This document shows positions 1-12,971 of a DNA stretch of 64,000 nt, piece after piece. The translations under genes and the position numbers were made by a program. The stretch is from Pleodorina starrii (lineage: Eukaryota; Chlorophyta; Chlorophyceae; Chlamydomonadales; Volvocaceae), in contig BRXU01000005.1 in assembly GCA_030267565.1 (NCBI GenBank), positions 1,032,001-1,096,000 on the forward strand, in the 5' to 3' direction. The number at the start of each line of letters is the position of its first letter. The first letter of the stretch is position 1. The notes under the pieces are model-generated. The model had not been told where the DNA came from. It did not search any database and saw nothing but the letters and a program-made list of their open reading frames with translations.

Positions 1-330
1 GATGATGGGGACGTGGTTGGCCTTAATCCCAAAGTAGCCATCAATGCCCGGCAGGGTCACGCCGTCCCGCTTGGCACCGTCCGCGAGCACGCTGTGGGGA
101 GTATAAAAGTTGACTGGGAACAGATCTCCCTGGGTCTGCGACTCCGTGCTGACGTTCGTGAAGTTGCTCGGCAACTCGGGCACCGCGAGCGTGGAAGGCG
201 CCTTCTTAGCCCAGGCCTCAGCGAACTCCTTCGGGCCGGCTGGGATCGCGACCTCCTCCAGGCACATCGCTGACGTGCTGACGCTACGCTGGCCCACGGC
301 CAGCAGCCGCCTAGCAGCGTTGCGGAGCAT
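1..330 (-). CDS. ATP16: Mitochondrial F1F0 ATP synthase subunit delta, 5' part (partial at window edge)
   Basis: Reading leftward from the ATG at 330-328, one uninterrupted frame of 110 codons runs to base 1. The first ~21 residues (MLRNAARRLLAVGQRSVSTS) are Arg-rich, lack acidic residues and look like a mitochondrial presequence. The mature part contains PVNFYTPHSVLA and LPGIDGYFGIKANHVPII, the start of the beta-sandwich found in mitochondrial delta (bacterial epsilon) subunits of the F1 central stalk, which couples gamma rotation to the c-ring. The helical C-terminal half and any later exons lie outside the window. The symbol follows Chlamydomonas usage. No intron is seen within the visible part. 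Family assignment rests on recognition of the beta-sandwich pattern and is fairly secure; whether the first ATG is used is inferred from the presequence. Confidence 0.82.
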   Translation of the reverse strand, partial: MLRNAARRLLAVGQRSVSTSAMCLEEVAIPAGPKEFAEAWAKKAPSTLAVPELPSNFTNVSTESQTQGDLFPVNFYTPHSVLADGAKRDGVTLPGIDGYFGIKANHVPII

Positions 331-930
331 TGTGTCGGCAATCAAAAGGTGAAGGCCGCAACGCCCCTAGGTGGATGTCTGTGGGGCCTGCAATGCAACA
401 GCGATCAGCTATAAAAATCAAGTTTTTCAAGTGCATGAGCTTTGGCGCAGTGCCGGAACAGCGCCGTGCAGGCATGGTGTCGTTCTCAATCAACGACATC
501 AGCATAAACGACGATGATAAACTCGATAATGTTATACATACAGAAACGCATAAACTCTGCCCTTGATCATCCACAGTCAAGCTTAACTTTCGCAAAGATG
601 GTCGCTCCTGATTTATGTAGCGCGGTGCCTTCTCGCGTATAACCACTGTGCAGCACACATACCGCATATGGGATCTGCGAAAATGGGCATTCTCGCGTGG
701 ACCTCCCCTGGCGAGACACAATAGTTACTGTGCGGGGGGCGATGATGCGTGCGACGGATGGCTTCTGAACAACAGGGGAGATCACCCCCCTGTTGTTCAC
801 ATGCATTCATGCGGTGCATTACGAGTTGCCCTCATGTGCTTTGCTGTCCGGCCGGTTCCGGTAGTGCGTGTCGCAGGGCCGTCCCTGAGTTCAGGTCCTA
901 CGCCACGGTTTCATGGACCAAGTTAAACCA
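331..930. other. Intergenic: upstream region of the ATP synthase delta gene
   Basis: No convincing coding exon. The part nearest 330 must hold the promoter and 5' leader of the leftward ATP synthase delta gene. The right part probably carries the 3' end of the next leftward gene, whose TGTAA candidate is at 935-931. Short ORFs here have no coding character. Confidence 0.5.
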
Positions 931-935
931 TTACA
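931..935 (-). terminator. Candidate TGTAA polyadenylation signal
   Basis: TGTAA on the minus strand, about 730 bases past the stop of the 1667-3532 gene. TGTAA is the usual volvocine polyadenylation word and long 3' UTRs are normal in this group. A single 5-mer is weak evidence. Confidence 0.35.
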
Positions 936-1666
936 TGATATTGGACAAAAGAACGGCATCCCGTCCATACAGCGACGCGGTGAGCTCGGAGTCGCAAATT
1001 TACAGCGACCCAAGGGCCCCGACGCGTGCAATGTGTCCGGTGATCAAACGCCCTCATGCGCTGCCTGCCATGACATACCCCCAAAAGCGTTGCATAGGCA
1101 GAGGTAACCTTATAGCTCAAAATCAGCTACCAGCCTGCCAGCCAATCACGCGTTTGGCCTCTGCCGTGATCCGCCCCAGCTTACCCGCCTTGCAGCCGCT
1201 CTCCACAGTATGTCCTGACGTCTCGTCCAGGCGACCCGTCAGCCTGGTAGCGGACCCGACTCGCCCGTCCTCGCTGCCGTAACCTCCGGCTCACCTTTAG
1301 CACCAGCAACAGCAGCAGCGGCAGCCCCTGCGTCCCACCACTAATTCCTTTCCCCACTCCCCCTCTCCGCCTATCACACGCACTCACATACACACACATA
1401 AAAAGCCCTGGTCCCCGGACTAACCGCTTCCACTCCACCGTACCCACCTCACCCACCGACCCTTTCCGCCTCCGCCACCACTCCCTTCCCCTCCGTTCCT
1501 CCCCGTCTCCCCTGTCCATCCGTCCTGCCCATCCCACCTCCACATCCTCCTCCCCGCCATCACCCCCTCACCGGAACCACCGCCACCACCCCCGGGCAGC
1601 ACCACCTCCACCTCGCTCCCAACACCCGCATTGCCACCACCCCCACAACCCCCCCCCCATCAGCCA

Positions 1667-3532
1667 TCACCCCAACACCGGCAGCACCCCGGGCAGCAGC
1701 GTCCAGTCCGCGGGGCTGACCGCCAGGTACACGCACCACAGCACAAAGTTGGCCCAACAGAACTGCCGCAGCGGCGGCATGTGACGCTCCAGGACGCCGT
1801 CCAGCGTCTTGGCCACCAGGAACACCCAGTACAGGAACAGCCGGTCGGTGGCAGCCAGTCCCAGCAGGATGGCCCACTTGGCCAGAGACAGCGTGTTGCG
1901 AGCCCAGCTCACTGTGGCGGCCACCAGCAGAGCGGGCTTGAGCGCGTAGAGCGCGGCGGCGACGGCAGCCAGGGCGGCCACGTAGAGCGCGCTCACGAAG
2001 GTCTGGGGGCGGATGTGGTTGGAAGGGTAGGAAGGGAACACGCGTGCGAGCGGAATGCGGGGTGATTTGGGGTTGGGGGACCGCCGGATCCAATCCGGGG
2101 GGAAGAGTCCGTGCAGGGCCACGATCCAGGATCCAGATACGGAAGACTGAAAGAAGGGGCAGACACTCGCAGTCAGCCGGGCCAGACCAGGGCAAGAAGA
2201 CAAGAGGAAAAGACACGTAGCTGGCACGGGGTGCAAGCCATTCCCCACCCACCCCCACCCAGCACCACCCGCCCCCACCCCCACCCAGCACCACCCGCCC
2301 CCACCCCCACCCAGCACCACCCACCCCCACCCAAGCCCACCTGCATCACTCGATCGGTTGCCGAGATCTCGAACCGCGCGATGCCCCGGTGCAGCCAGTA
2401 CGGCGGGTAGTCCGGATCCACGAAGGGCTGCAGGAAGCCGGCACGCAGCGCGGGGCGGCCGTCCTCCCACACGATGCGGGGCCAATCGCGGCCGTAGTTG
2501 AGGTCCATCTCAACGGCCTGGCGGCGGGCGGGACAAGAAAGGCGAGAGCCGCAGTGAGGAAGCGGAGGCGGGATCAGAGTGTCACAAACCACAGCGGAGG
2601 CGGAGGCGGGACGGGCGCAGGGCAGCAACGGGGCCGCGGGGACTGGGGCACAGAGACCAGTCCAAGCAGGAAAGTTTGCAGAGGGAAGGGAAGGAGTCAA
2701 AGGGTGAAGCGGCAGCCGGGCCGCCGAGCAGCGCCTGCGTCGGCGTCGCCAGGCGGGGAAGAGGGGGCGCCGGAGCGACAGCACGAAATCTTGGATGTGG
2801 TTTGGAAGGATTGGCCAAGGGCGCGAAGAGTGCGGGACAGGGGCCGTGACCGGTGCGGCGCATAGGAGCTCTGCACACCGCGTGGGAATTCGGTTGACAC
2901 GGAACGTGCTCTGACCCACGGGTCGGGAGGATGTGGGTCATACAGCGCGGCCCAGTCAGGCGGCTGAGGCCCCAACACTGCCCGCCCCGCCCCGCCCCGC
3001 TGCCACAGGTCGCGTGTCAACAGTGGTCACCCAGTCCACCTCTTCACCCCGCGGCAACGATCCCTTTGTCAGCCCTTCGAAGTACGGTACAGTTCCATCG
3101 GCATCTGCAGCCAGAAGCGACCTCTCCCATCTCCCGAAAACTGCGTCAAGGCGCCCAGTGCGGACATGCAGCCCCCGAGACTTACGTAGTACTCTTCTTT
3201 GGAGAACGGTGACAGGATGCGCGCCAGCGGATTGCTAGGGCCGGTGGCGCCGGGCTCGGGCACGCGCAGCGGCGTCAGGCGCGTGCGCTGCGCGTAACTG
3301 TTCCCGACCATGAAGCTGCCTTCGGGCGCCGGCCCGCGCCAGTACTCGTTCTTTGGCTGGGTGATGGTGGGATCGAACTCCACGTACGGCCCCATGTCCA
3401 CGATGCCTGTGTTCTCCGCCTTGCCGTCGGCTGGCGTCGCGTCCTGAAGCAGCATCGGCTGCACAAAGTTGTACTCCGCTGGGATGTTTGACTTGGAGGG
3501 GTCAAACGTTGTGTTGAAGTGGCGTGTTTGGG
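1667..3532 (-). CDS. Unrecognised protein with C-terminal membrane spans (5' end unresolved)
   Basis: Three exons join in phase. Exon A is 3532?-3186 (ends GAGTACTAC before GTAAG; contains IVDMGPYVEFDPTITQP and NEYWRGPAPEGSF). Exon B is 2517-2341, flanked by CAG and GTGGGC (59 codons, contains DWPRIVWEDGRPALRAGF). Exon C is 2002-1667, ending in TGA at 1669-1667. Exon C could start at 2146 instead; both acceptors keep phase. The C-terminal ~112 residues hold three or four hydrophobic segments (ALYVAALAAVAAALYAL, WAILLGLAATDRLFLYWVF, FVLWCVYLAV), so an organelle or endomembrane protein is likely. I do not recognise the family. The start codon is not settled: the frame stays open to 3788, but the upstream part looks intronic or untranslated. 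It is tandem with the ATP synthase gene. Confidence 0.55.
2250..2332. repeat. 27-bp C/A-rich intronic tandem repeat (about 3 copies)
   Basis: Unit close to CCACCCAGCACCACCCGCCC plus seven more bases, repeated about three times inside the intron between exons B and C of the 1667-3532 gene. On the coding strand it is a G-rich tract next to the donor. Confidence 0.75.
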
Positions 3533-3789
3533 CTGAATTGGCGGAGACGGACCGAAGGTCGCGACGCGAAGTCAAGCGGTGCGAGCCGAACGGCGTCGAC
3601 CCTTGAAGGTGCGATCTGTGTAATGAGCTGCATTGTTGCCGTCCATTCGCTAGAGCGCCAGGCCGTAAGCTGGTCGCGGGAGCATTTCCGTAGGCGAATT
3701 GTGGCGGCGAGGCGACCTTCCTGCCATCAGTAGCTGGCAGAGGTAGCACAGGCCAAGATCCCATGCCCACCATGGCCGAATGGGCCATG

Positions 3790-4108
3790 GCTTTTCCTAG
3801 GCTCTGTACCAGGGCTGTCGTTGCGTCTCAGAATATGGTCATGCAAATTTAGGTAAATCGAAGCTTTATTACTTTATCGTATTACTTTACCACTGTGGAT
3901 TTACGTAGCTTAATTTTCGTTACGTATTTTTGCGGTGCCAAACGAGACCATTGCGGGATCAATCCGGTCTCAACTATGTGCAGTCGAGCAGACACAGGAG
4001 GTTAGCGTATTTGCCTACATAAATTTGTGCAGAGTGCTAGAACATGCGCACCGCAGCGTGTGACCCATGGACCAATTTCCAAGCGGGATGTCGATTCGCG
4101 GCAGCGCT
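3790..4108. other. AT-richer intergenic stretch
   Basis: Upstream of the 1667-3532 gene and downstream of SPF45. It is noticeably AT-richer than its flanks around 3840-3960 and has no coding exon. It should contain the promoter of the leftward gene. Confidence 0.5.
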
Positions 4109-4113
4109 TTACA
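4109..4113 (-). terminator. Candidate TGTAA polyadenylation signal of SPF45 gene
   Basis: TGTAA on the minus strand, 582 bases past the SPF45 stop codon, a normal 3' UTR length for this lineage. Confidence 0.4.
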
Positions 4114-4694
4114 CCGAGACCTCAACTGGCAGCGCCCTTTGTGTTGCGTAGCTCAACAGCCCGAAACATGGGCCACGCCCCCCACTCATTCACGTCTCAC
4201 GCGCAGTCCATTCCGTGTTGCCAAAGGACGCAACCTTTCACCCTGGGGCCATCGCCGCGCCGCCTGCAGCCATCTGCACGCGTAGCAGACCAATCGTCAG
4301 CGCACATCAGCGCCTTGTGTTCCTCCTCCCAGCCCTGGAGTCAAAAGGCCCTGCCTGTGCAGCCCAGGCGCAAGGCAAGGGCACCCCGCACGGCCCCAAA
4401 GCACCACCCACGTGCCCGAGCGCACTGCCCCAAGCCACCCAAGCAAAGCTCCCGATGCAGACCAGCAGCGGTAACAAAGATGAGGCCGCAGCGGTGCAAC
4501 GGAGGCGACGGTCGGTCCCAGGGTGGTTTAAAACCGATACCGGTATTCCTATTGACCGCACGGCCCCATGTGCAGCACTCGACAGCGTCTCACGCATGAC
4601 CCCGCCCAGCCCAGCCCAGCCCATTACCCCGCCCCGCCCAGCCAGGGAGTTTCCCTCCGTCGGTCGCCATCCCGCCGCCTGTGCAGTCGCTCAT

Positions 4695-7600
4695 TCAGTC
4701 GAACTCGCCCTGCTTGGGCGCCAGGTCCGTGGTCGTGAAGCGTTCCTCGGGAAAGAACGACACGCGCACCTGGCGGCCCGCGAAGAAGCGACCCTGCGGC
4801 GAATTGAAAAATTGAAAATTTAACGTTACCGGTACGGCCTCGCAGCCAAGAAAGCGGGAAGTTGGCGGGGGGTGATTTGTGGGGGGAGCTTTGTTCACGT
4901 TCAAACAAGTGCATGCAGATTCCGGTAAAAGCGAGATGAGGGGGGCGGGGCAGGTGGGGGTAAGCGAACAAGGGTGAGGTAGCAGCTGCGGACAGGACAC
5001 AGGCGATGGGAGGGCGGCGGCGAGGGAGGGAGGGAGGGAGGGCGGCGGCGACCCACCTGCAAATCCACTGCCGCCTTGGTGGCGCTCTCCTGCCGCTCAA
5101 ACAGGACAAAGATCCGCACAGCCTCCTCCTGCGGGCATCCAGCCAGCAGCGGCCAGCCAGGGATTGTAGCGCGCACGTGGAGTGTGTTGGTGCTCCGGAA
5201 CCGCGGCGAGGGGCAACGCGCCAACGGCCCGTCGCGGAACGGAATGGAGACCCTGGAACGGATCCCACGACCCCCCGGAGACGCGCGCAGCCCAGGTGGA
5301 GGCGGGGGGGGGGGGGTGGAACAGCAAGCGAGCGCCTCCTGCGGAAACCCTCCTTCCTACGACCGACGAAGAGAACCCTCCCTCCTAGGACGGCGCGCGA
5401 CGTCCAGCCATGCGAGGCGGCGATCCTACCCCCGGGGAGCCGGGGGAGGACGATTCACGTGGCTGGAGACTGCGGCAGCAGCAGCGGCAGCAGCGGCACC
5501 GTCGCCCTCGAGGGCATGCGCCCCACACGCCACCTGACAGTCCAACGGGCCAACGGGCCTCTGAGCAGCTCCAACCCGACCCCCTCACCTCGATGTAGCC
5601 GGGGGTGGTGACCTCGAAGATGAGCACGTCCAAAACTTTGCCGTACTTGGTGAGCTCCTGGCCCACCTGTCGTACAGTGGGGTGCGTGATACCGGTATTG
5701 CCTTTGTCAGTCTGACGGCACGCTCACAACGCCGGGCGGACCACCCTCGCGCCCCAAACCCTTCCATCCCTGGCCGCCTCCTCCACGCGCGCGCCCCGCA
5801 CCCGCGCACACACACACCCTCCACATACACACACACTCTTCTCACATACACACACCCCTGCCCGTCTGCCGACGCTCCGCACATGACGCGGCCGATTGCT
5901 GCCCTCCCCCACGGGGATATAATTCCCAGTCGTACCCCGGACCGAACCGGACCGCCCGTTTACCCTCATTGTCTGATGGACTCGATCACCTCCCCACAAC
6001 GCTGCTTGCTGCAACCCTTATCAGTTTCACATTATCCACTTCAACCAAGCCCCCAAAAACCGGTACATCCCCCTCCCAGCCCAGCCCAGTCCAGCCCAGC
6101 CCATTGGAACATCCTGATCCGCACCTCACAGATCGAAACGGTGCCCAACCCTCGCCGGGTCCCTTCGCCAAGGTCGCCTCCCTTCCATGTTCCATCGCTG
6201 CGGGACCCTCCCCAGTCCCTGTACGACCCTCGCCCTCTGCTGCCACACACACACACGTCCACGCGCCCTTTACAACCCCGCCCCTCCCACCCTCCCTCCC
6301 CGCACTCCCAACCCTCCCCCTCCCCCCCCGCCGCCACCCACCTCCTCCTCCAGCTCCTCGTCCACTTGGCCCGGACCCACCATGTTGCGCATGCAGATGA
6401 CGCGAGATGGGGCGCCCGTAAGTACGGCACCTGTACGGCAAGAGCACGGCAAGCAGGGCGGGGGCGGGGAGAGGGGGGCCGGGGGTTGGCAAAAATGGAC
6501 GTGGCCCAGCCCAGCAGCTGATACGGACAGTTACGAACTCCGATACCGATATTGAAACTGAAGGCGCTGAAGGCCTGCCGAGTTGCTGGAAGCGGGAAAG
6601 TGCATCTGCGCCCCTCTCTTATGGCATTCGCAAAGGGCGGCAAACGGCACATCTCGCAGCGCTTACCACAAACACCGGCATTGGTACCCCGCCTGCACTT
6701 TCGCTGCGTTTCATCTTCGTACCACGCACACCCCTTTCCCTCTCACGCACACACGCGCGCCCGCACCCTTGAGGCGCTTGGCGTCGGGCCCCTCGGCGGC
6801 GGCGCCCTTGCCGCTGCTGTTGGCTGCGGTGGGCGGCGGCGGCGCCTCCACGATGACTGCGGCTCGCTGGTTGGTCTTCTGGGCGACCAACGGATTGGAG
6901 ATACCCTGCGATCGCATGAAAGAAGGAGGGGTTGAAGGACTTAGAAAAGGAAGGTCCAGATGGAGGGGGGGTTGTGGCCAATGAGCCGACGAGGTGGGGG
7001 GTGCGGCGGAGGCCGGGAGGGACGTGTTCTCAACACCCCAGAGGTACCTCTGCTACAGGATCCCAAGGTATGCGACAAACGCTGAAACGCTGAATCACTG
7101 GTGGGGGCAGGCGGGGCGACCTCGCCGCGCCAAGCCGCTGCGGGCGCAGCAGACTACACCACGCTGTGGCGGGCGGAGCGACTGACCCATGGGTCGGCGT
7201 TGTCCACCGTACCTGGCGGTTCTTGCCCAGCCCCTCGCCCTCCCGCCAGCCCATCTTCTCCAGGAGCTTCTGGGCAAGTGACATGCCCTTGTTGCCGCCG
7301 CCTGCGGGATGGGTGGCAAGGTGGACGGCGGGAGAGCGGGGGGCAGAGGTCAGGGAGAGGTGGGTGACAGAGGAGGCGGAGTGGCGGGAAACGGAGCAAG
7401 CGCCCGTGGCGAGGGAGGAAGTGTGTGCCTTGAGTGAAAGAGGGACCGACAGACCGGGATCCTGAAATGCGCAGCGCCACAGCTCCAAAGGCGTTTTATG
7501 AACGCCACCACCACCAATCCGAACGCCACCACCACCAATCCAAACATGTCAATCAACCGCCACAACAACAAACAGGTTGTAGGTGCGGTTTGGCGACAGA

Positions 7601-10014
7601 GCGACCGTCGCATTGGGTCCACCCGTTCAGTGGCGGGTGCCACTGCCCTTACCTTCGTCCCCAGGCGGCCCGCCGCCGCCACCACCACCCGGCGGCGCCC
7701 CCGGCCCAGTTGGCATCCGACCCCGCCGCGCAAACGCGTCGTCCCCCGTCATGCCCATCGCCGCGCGCCGCCGCTCGTACTCCTCCATTGACATGACACC
7801 GCCACCGCCGCCGCCGCCGCTGCTGCCCGCCGCCGCCGCGCTGGCGGCGCGGCGCTCCTCCTCCTGTAACAGGCGTTGCGAGATGGATTGCATACCAGTC
7901 GGGGTCGGCGTCGCGGGGTACAAACGATGACATTCGCCGTGTCGTGGGACGTGTCGTGGGGGTTATCCACGGGGGTACCGGAGCCGGAGTTCGTGAACGG
8001 TTAACGTATCACAATAATCCTTCCCGTCTTGGGGGGGCGGGGTACACAACAACCCCCTCACCACAAGACCACGACAGCCATCGCCGTCGCTCCGTGAAGC
8101 GCACTCCGACGAGCTCCTCCCAACAGCCGCCCGCAGCCGCCCTGCTCAAACCGTCCCGCGGGTCGGTCCCACATCGTTTCGGCCACACCAGCAACCCCGC
8201 ATGTTTTGGGGTCGTCGACGACCCACGGGTCGCCCCCCCCGCGGGCGCGCGTGCCTGCCCCGTTCCCCTGCCTGCCCCACCTGCTTTCGCAGTCGCTCGG
8301 CCTCCGCCTCCATCTCCTTCAGCTTCGCAAGCCGCTCCGCCTCCGCCTCCGCGGCCTTTCGTGCCCGCTCCCGCGCCGCCATCACCTGCAGGCACCACGG
8401 CGCCGCAGCGCCACATCCCAATCGCACATTTCGCACATGGGATACGGACATACGGTAGGTGAGGCACCCAACACCGAGCCAGTGGAACAGGCGAGGAAAG
8501 CGCCGGCCTCGCAGGGCAGGGCTGAGCTGAGAGCCTGAGGCAATCGCCGACAAACCAACCGGCACTGCGGAGGCCGCCCAAGCCGAGAGGGGCGGCCAGC
8601 GCTCAGGCAACCCAGGGGGCGGGCCCCTCCCCGAGCCCCATCATCACCGTCAAACGGGAGGTCTGGCGCCTGTTGTGACTACAATAACAACGACTTCAAC
8701 AACAATAACAACAGCAGCAGCAGCCACTGCTTGTGATGAGGTGATCACCAAACATGCATCGGGATAAAGGGGAGCCGAGGGCCGCAAGCTAGGGCAGTGA
8801 GGCAAGGCGTGGCCTGCCTGCAGAGATACGGGCCAGGGCCAGACAAAAAGCGGGGGGCAAGGCCGTGACGTCATAGCGTGAAATGCGTTGTCGTACTGCC
8901 ACGCCGCCGTATTGTCGTACCTCCTCATAGTCGTTGGGACGCATCGGGTCGTACTCGTCCTCAATCGGTCGCCCGTCGCTGCGGGCGAAGATGCTGCTGC
9001 TGCTGGCGGACGGCCCCGACGGCGCCGCCGCCATGGCGGCGGTGCCTGCCGTGCCGGCGCTCGCCCCACTCGTCGCTGCCGCCGCCGGCGGCGGCGGCGG
9101 ACCCGACGGCGTCGCGCCGCGGCTCCCCGGGGTGGCGGCTCCGTCAGCGCTGGGCGCCGCCGGCGGCCCGTCAGCGATGATGGTGGGCGGACCGCGACCG
9201 CCGCCGCGGCCCGTGATGGGTATCCCTCTGCGGATCGGGTAGCAAGACCAGGACCAGGCGCCAAGGCCAGGTCAACGTGGGCAAACAGGAATCATGACCA
9301 GACATGACGGGACGACGGAGTGACGAGCAGGATCGTGGGGGATGAGGAGATGAAGCAAGGGCCGGATGTAACGGACCCGCGCTTTGCGGGCCGCCAGCGT
9401 AAGGGCCTCCGGGTGGCGAGCCGCTGTAGGGCTGAAGGGAGAGTGAAGGACATCTGCACGTGGGCAATCAATCCCCCGCCGAGCCGCGCAGACGTCGCCC
9501 CCCCCCCTTGCGGAGCTGCTCAGCAAGGGGGCTTGGGCAGTGCCGCGAAAGAAACTGCACGCGGGCCACCCCCGTGCAAGCGCAGCTGAGCCAAGCGCAG
9601 CTGAGCTGAGCCGCACGAGGGACGGCGAGGGAGGGGGGTTTTTGCGGTGCGCATGTCTGCATGCGGCCCGGGCGCATAGGCCGACAGCAGGCAGCGGCAG
9701 CGAACCCGCGAGGGCTGCACTCCCCCGGGTCGAGGGCGCCGCGCCCCGACGGGTTCTGGCACGCCCCTTCCCCGCGCGAGCCGTCCTTGGGCCGATCCCC
9801 ACCTCGCCGGGCCGCCTCTCCCCGGTCCGCTGCCGCCTCCAGCCGCAGCCGCGGCGCGGAGGACTGAAGGTGGCGGCTTGAATGCCGACACCGCGGGCTT
9901 TTTCAGCGACGGCGGAGGCATCAGTTTGGAGTCCAGCGCCGACCATCCCGAGGGTGCGCCACCCGCGTCATTCGAGCTGTTCTTGGCTTGCGGGAGGTCC
10001 CCGTATAGGCTCAT
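4695..10014 (-). CDS. SPF45: Splicing factor SPF45/RBM17-type (DRT111/RSN2 ortholog), complete
   Basis: Ten exons give 466 aa with every phase matching: 10014-9803, 9227-8921, 8385-8281, 7863-7653, 7301-7213, 6905-6767, 6430-6342, 5666-5589, 5128-5057, 4793-4695. Landmarks in order: N-terminal MSLYGDLP; the family signature DEYDPMRPNDYEE (~161-173); an E/R/K helix (~174-208); a Gly-rich linker; a G-patch (AQKLLEKMGWREGEGLGKNR, ~287-307); then SRVICMRNMVGPGQVDEEL opening a C-terminal UHM/RRM that ends in GEFD. The UHM R-x-F signature is GRFFAGR (435-441). Human SPF45 is 401 aa; the excess is low-complexity linker. SPF45 binds SF3B1/U2AF ligand motifs through the UHM and acts in 3' splice-site choice and DNA-damage responses. 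It is divergent from the gene at 10646, sharing a ~630-base upstream region. Confidence 0.95.
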
Positions 10015-10645
10015 GGCTGTTGAGCGGCACCCGAGTGCTTACGTTCAGGTGGCCCAACGCTCTGGTATGCGGCTGAATTGACGCGTATTGTTACGTCACT
10101 ACTTATTCCATAGAGGTTTGAAGGATTCCGAATAGACAAGGGTTAAAAGACAGTCATTCGACTTTCCGCTCTGTTTTAATCAAAATGACGAAAGAAGTGC
10201 ATATTTGCAGCTTTCAAAATTTTAGAATAGCACATAACTGGCAGCCGTGAGTGCATTCTTCATTTCTTCTGCGTGAGCCACTGAGCCTACGGCGGGCCTG
10301 AGTACAGCACAGCAGACGATCTGCCTTCCATTTTTCCTTAACCAAAGTCGAAATAATTTCGGCTGCAATATAAAACTTGGAAGCTATTTCTTTCGTTGCT
10401 GCATATCTGCGCTCCGCTTATAGTATCTTGTCAGCTGCTGTTTGACGGGCTCCCTCGTCTGCAAACAACGGACAACCTTCATCATGATGGTCAGTCAACT
10501 CAATATAGTGTTTCCGAAGTTAGCAAAAAATGCATTGCACAAGTTTCTGATAACGGTGTCGGTGATGAACGGTGGCGGAGCAACTATCTAGCCCTGTCAC
10601 CACAAGCCATGAGGATGCCCATATTGAACTACACTCGACGCACTT
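10015..10645. other. Shared upstream region of divergent genes
   Basis: AT-rich intergenic DNA between the SPF45 start (leftward) and the 10646 start (rightward). No exon seen. It presumably holds both promoters; I could not pick out a specific element with confidence. Confidence 0.5.
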
Positions 10646-12971
10646 ATGTCGTCTCGCTGCGCAACGTGCGGGGTCTTTCGCCCTGCGCAGGTTCACTCCG
10701 TGCCTTGCACGGCGACCCGACCCGTCGTTGCTGGCCGTCGACCGGTCACAGTCTACTCGTCCACCAACGGCGCGGGTGAGTCGCGTCATCGTTTCTTTTT
10801 GTGGGTCCGGCCATCTAGCAGCTCAGTCGGCGCCTCGTCGCGATGTTGCATGCCGCAGGTCCTTCTTCGCCAGTCCCAAGCCGGCCGGGCGGTGGCGCTG
10901 CCAGGTTTTCTTGTAAGTATGGGCATTTTTGGCCGTTGGAATGGTTGCATCCAGAAGACGGGGCCCGAAGTCACGGTGTGCCCGGCACCTTACACCAGCC
11001 TTATCCGAGACCCCCTGCCAAGCCATAGCCTCTAAGCTGGCGCTGCCTCGAAGGGTCTTGCAGCAGCCAGGGCCGACATGTGGCTGCTGCCGCCCGCCGC
11101 TGGCGGACTGTGACGCATCCTTCCATCACCCCCTAACAACGGCGCGCCGCTGTGGCCTGCGGTCGCCGGATGCAACACAACACAACACAGACACGCCTGC
11201 ACCCGGCACTTCTGCACCTGGTCATGAGTCAGCAAACAGCTCTTGGGGACTGTGCTGCCTGCATATCGTTGGGCGTCAGGGTTTGGACCTCCACTCCCGG
11301 GCCGCCGCGCCACTGTAAAAACCACCAAGACGCCAATGCGTGCACCCCTTGACGTCCTGTCGCCCCTCGTCTCACGTTGTTCCTGCTGCCCAGACGCGTC
11401 GGTTGACGAGATCCCCTCCGATGCGGAGGGCGATGTCCCCACCGTGGGAGTACGGCCGTCGGGCGGCGCCTTCCGGTGGGTTGCCGTCCCGTGGGTCGGT
11501 GGGTCCAGGGCGCTCTGGGGCTGAGCATCGATCAGTGCGCAACGTGCTTGGCTGCAGCTGCGCACTCCCGAGCCGCCCACGAGCGGGGCCTGCCCGCCTG
11601 TCGCCCCACCGGAGCACCCACCGGCCAGGCCGCACCGCCCGCCCTCCCCAGCGTCACCGCCACCCTCCCCGGGTCTGGCCAATCCATACCGGCAGTCCGT
11701 ATCGCCGATCTGCCACAAACTCGCCGCCCTTGCCATGTCGCTGTCTCGGGATGGCGCCTGGCTCGGCCCCGCTGCCACCCCTTGACACGACACGACATGA
11801 CATGGCGTAGCATGACACGATTCCACAGCCGGCCCGCATCGCCCCCGCACCCTTCCCTCGGCCATCCTTGCACCGCCCCACTGCACTGCCTCCCGTCGTC
11901 CCTCCCTTCCACCACTCTCCGGATCGGATCTGCTGCCCTCCTGTCAACTGGCCTCTTTGCCAGCTTCAACCTCCACCCCGCCCGTGCGTGTGTATGTACG
12001 GCAGCGGCGTGCCCACGCAGGACCCCGGCACCGCGGGCGCCGTAGGCACCTTGTCCTTTGCCCGCCCAGGCGGTGGCGCCACTCGCTTCAACCTGCCGCA
12101 GTCCTCCACCGTGGTCATCGCCAGCGGGCCGTCCTCCGCCGGTGAGTGCATCACCCCCGATGACTGCGTTCCCTCGCCCCGGGCTGTTTTAATTACCCCC
12201 GGTATGGGTATGGGACCATGGGTATGGGTATGGGCGCATCACACCGGACGCACCCGCACACCTGTGCGCCTTTCGCTGTCCCGCTCTTGGGCAGAGCCAA
12301 GAGCCAAGAGCTCTGCTCTCGCCGCCGAACCGCTCAGTCTCCTGCTGGCAACGCGCATCTTCAGCACTCACATGCAAGCCATCGCTGATACGTCCCTCTC
12401 GCCACGGCCGTTTCCTCCTGTCCCTGTCCTGACCGACCTCCTGCCCGGCCTCTTGCTCTGACCCTCCGAACCCTCTCTCCTCGGCCCGGGTTCACCACTG
12501 CCGCTGCCCCGCCTCGCCCCTCGCGCCGCCGCTGCAACACCCACCGGCCGACATCGCTTCACTCCCCTCCCCTCCCGCGCTCTTACAACCCACCGCCACC
12601 GCCACCCAGCGGACGTCCCGTCGCGCTTCGCCCGCCCCGCCGGCGGCGCTGCGCGGATGTTCCCCAGCGGCCTCGGCCCCGGCGGCGGCAGCGGCCCCAC
12701 CGGCGGTGACGGCGGCAGCGGTGGTGGCAGCGGCGGCTCCGGCGGCAGTGGCGGCAGCGGCAGCAGCGGCGGCAGCCCCGCGGACGAGCCGCTGGGCTTG
12801 TCGACCCTGGCCCCCTTCACGCTGCTTTATGTGGGGGTGTGTGGTGCGCTGTTCTGGGCCCACGAGAACCTCATCAAGAAGAAGCCGGAGCCCGCGCCAG
12901 CGCCAGCGCCCGCGCCGGAGCCCGTCAAGAGCTGCTGCGGCGGCAAGAAGGGCGGCAAGGGCGGCAAGTAG
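10646..12971 (+). CDS. Gly-rich single-span protein with plastid-like leader, unknown function
   Basis: Five exons keep phase to give 254 aa: 10646-10775, 10859-10912, 11394-11475, 12005-12141, 12610-12971. All donors are GTGAGT, GTAAGT or GTGGGT and all acceptors CAG. The N-terminus (MSSRCATCGVFRPAQVHSVP...) is Ser/Arg/Val-rich and acid-poor, as in a chloroplast transit peptide. Middle exons encode DEIPSDAEGDVPTVGVRPS and LSFARPGGGATRFNLPQS. The last exon has a long Gly/Ser run, one hydrophobic span (LAPFTLLYVGVCGALFW, ~201-217), then a Pro/Ala linker and a basic tail KSCCGGKKGGKGGK. I do not recognise the family. Small thylakoid or envelope membrane proteins have this shape, but the location is inferred only from the leader. 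Exon 2 could end at 10904 instead, which would skip the 11394 exon. Confidence 0.62.
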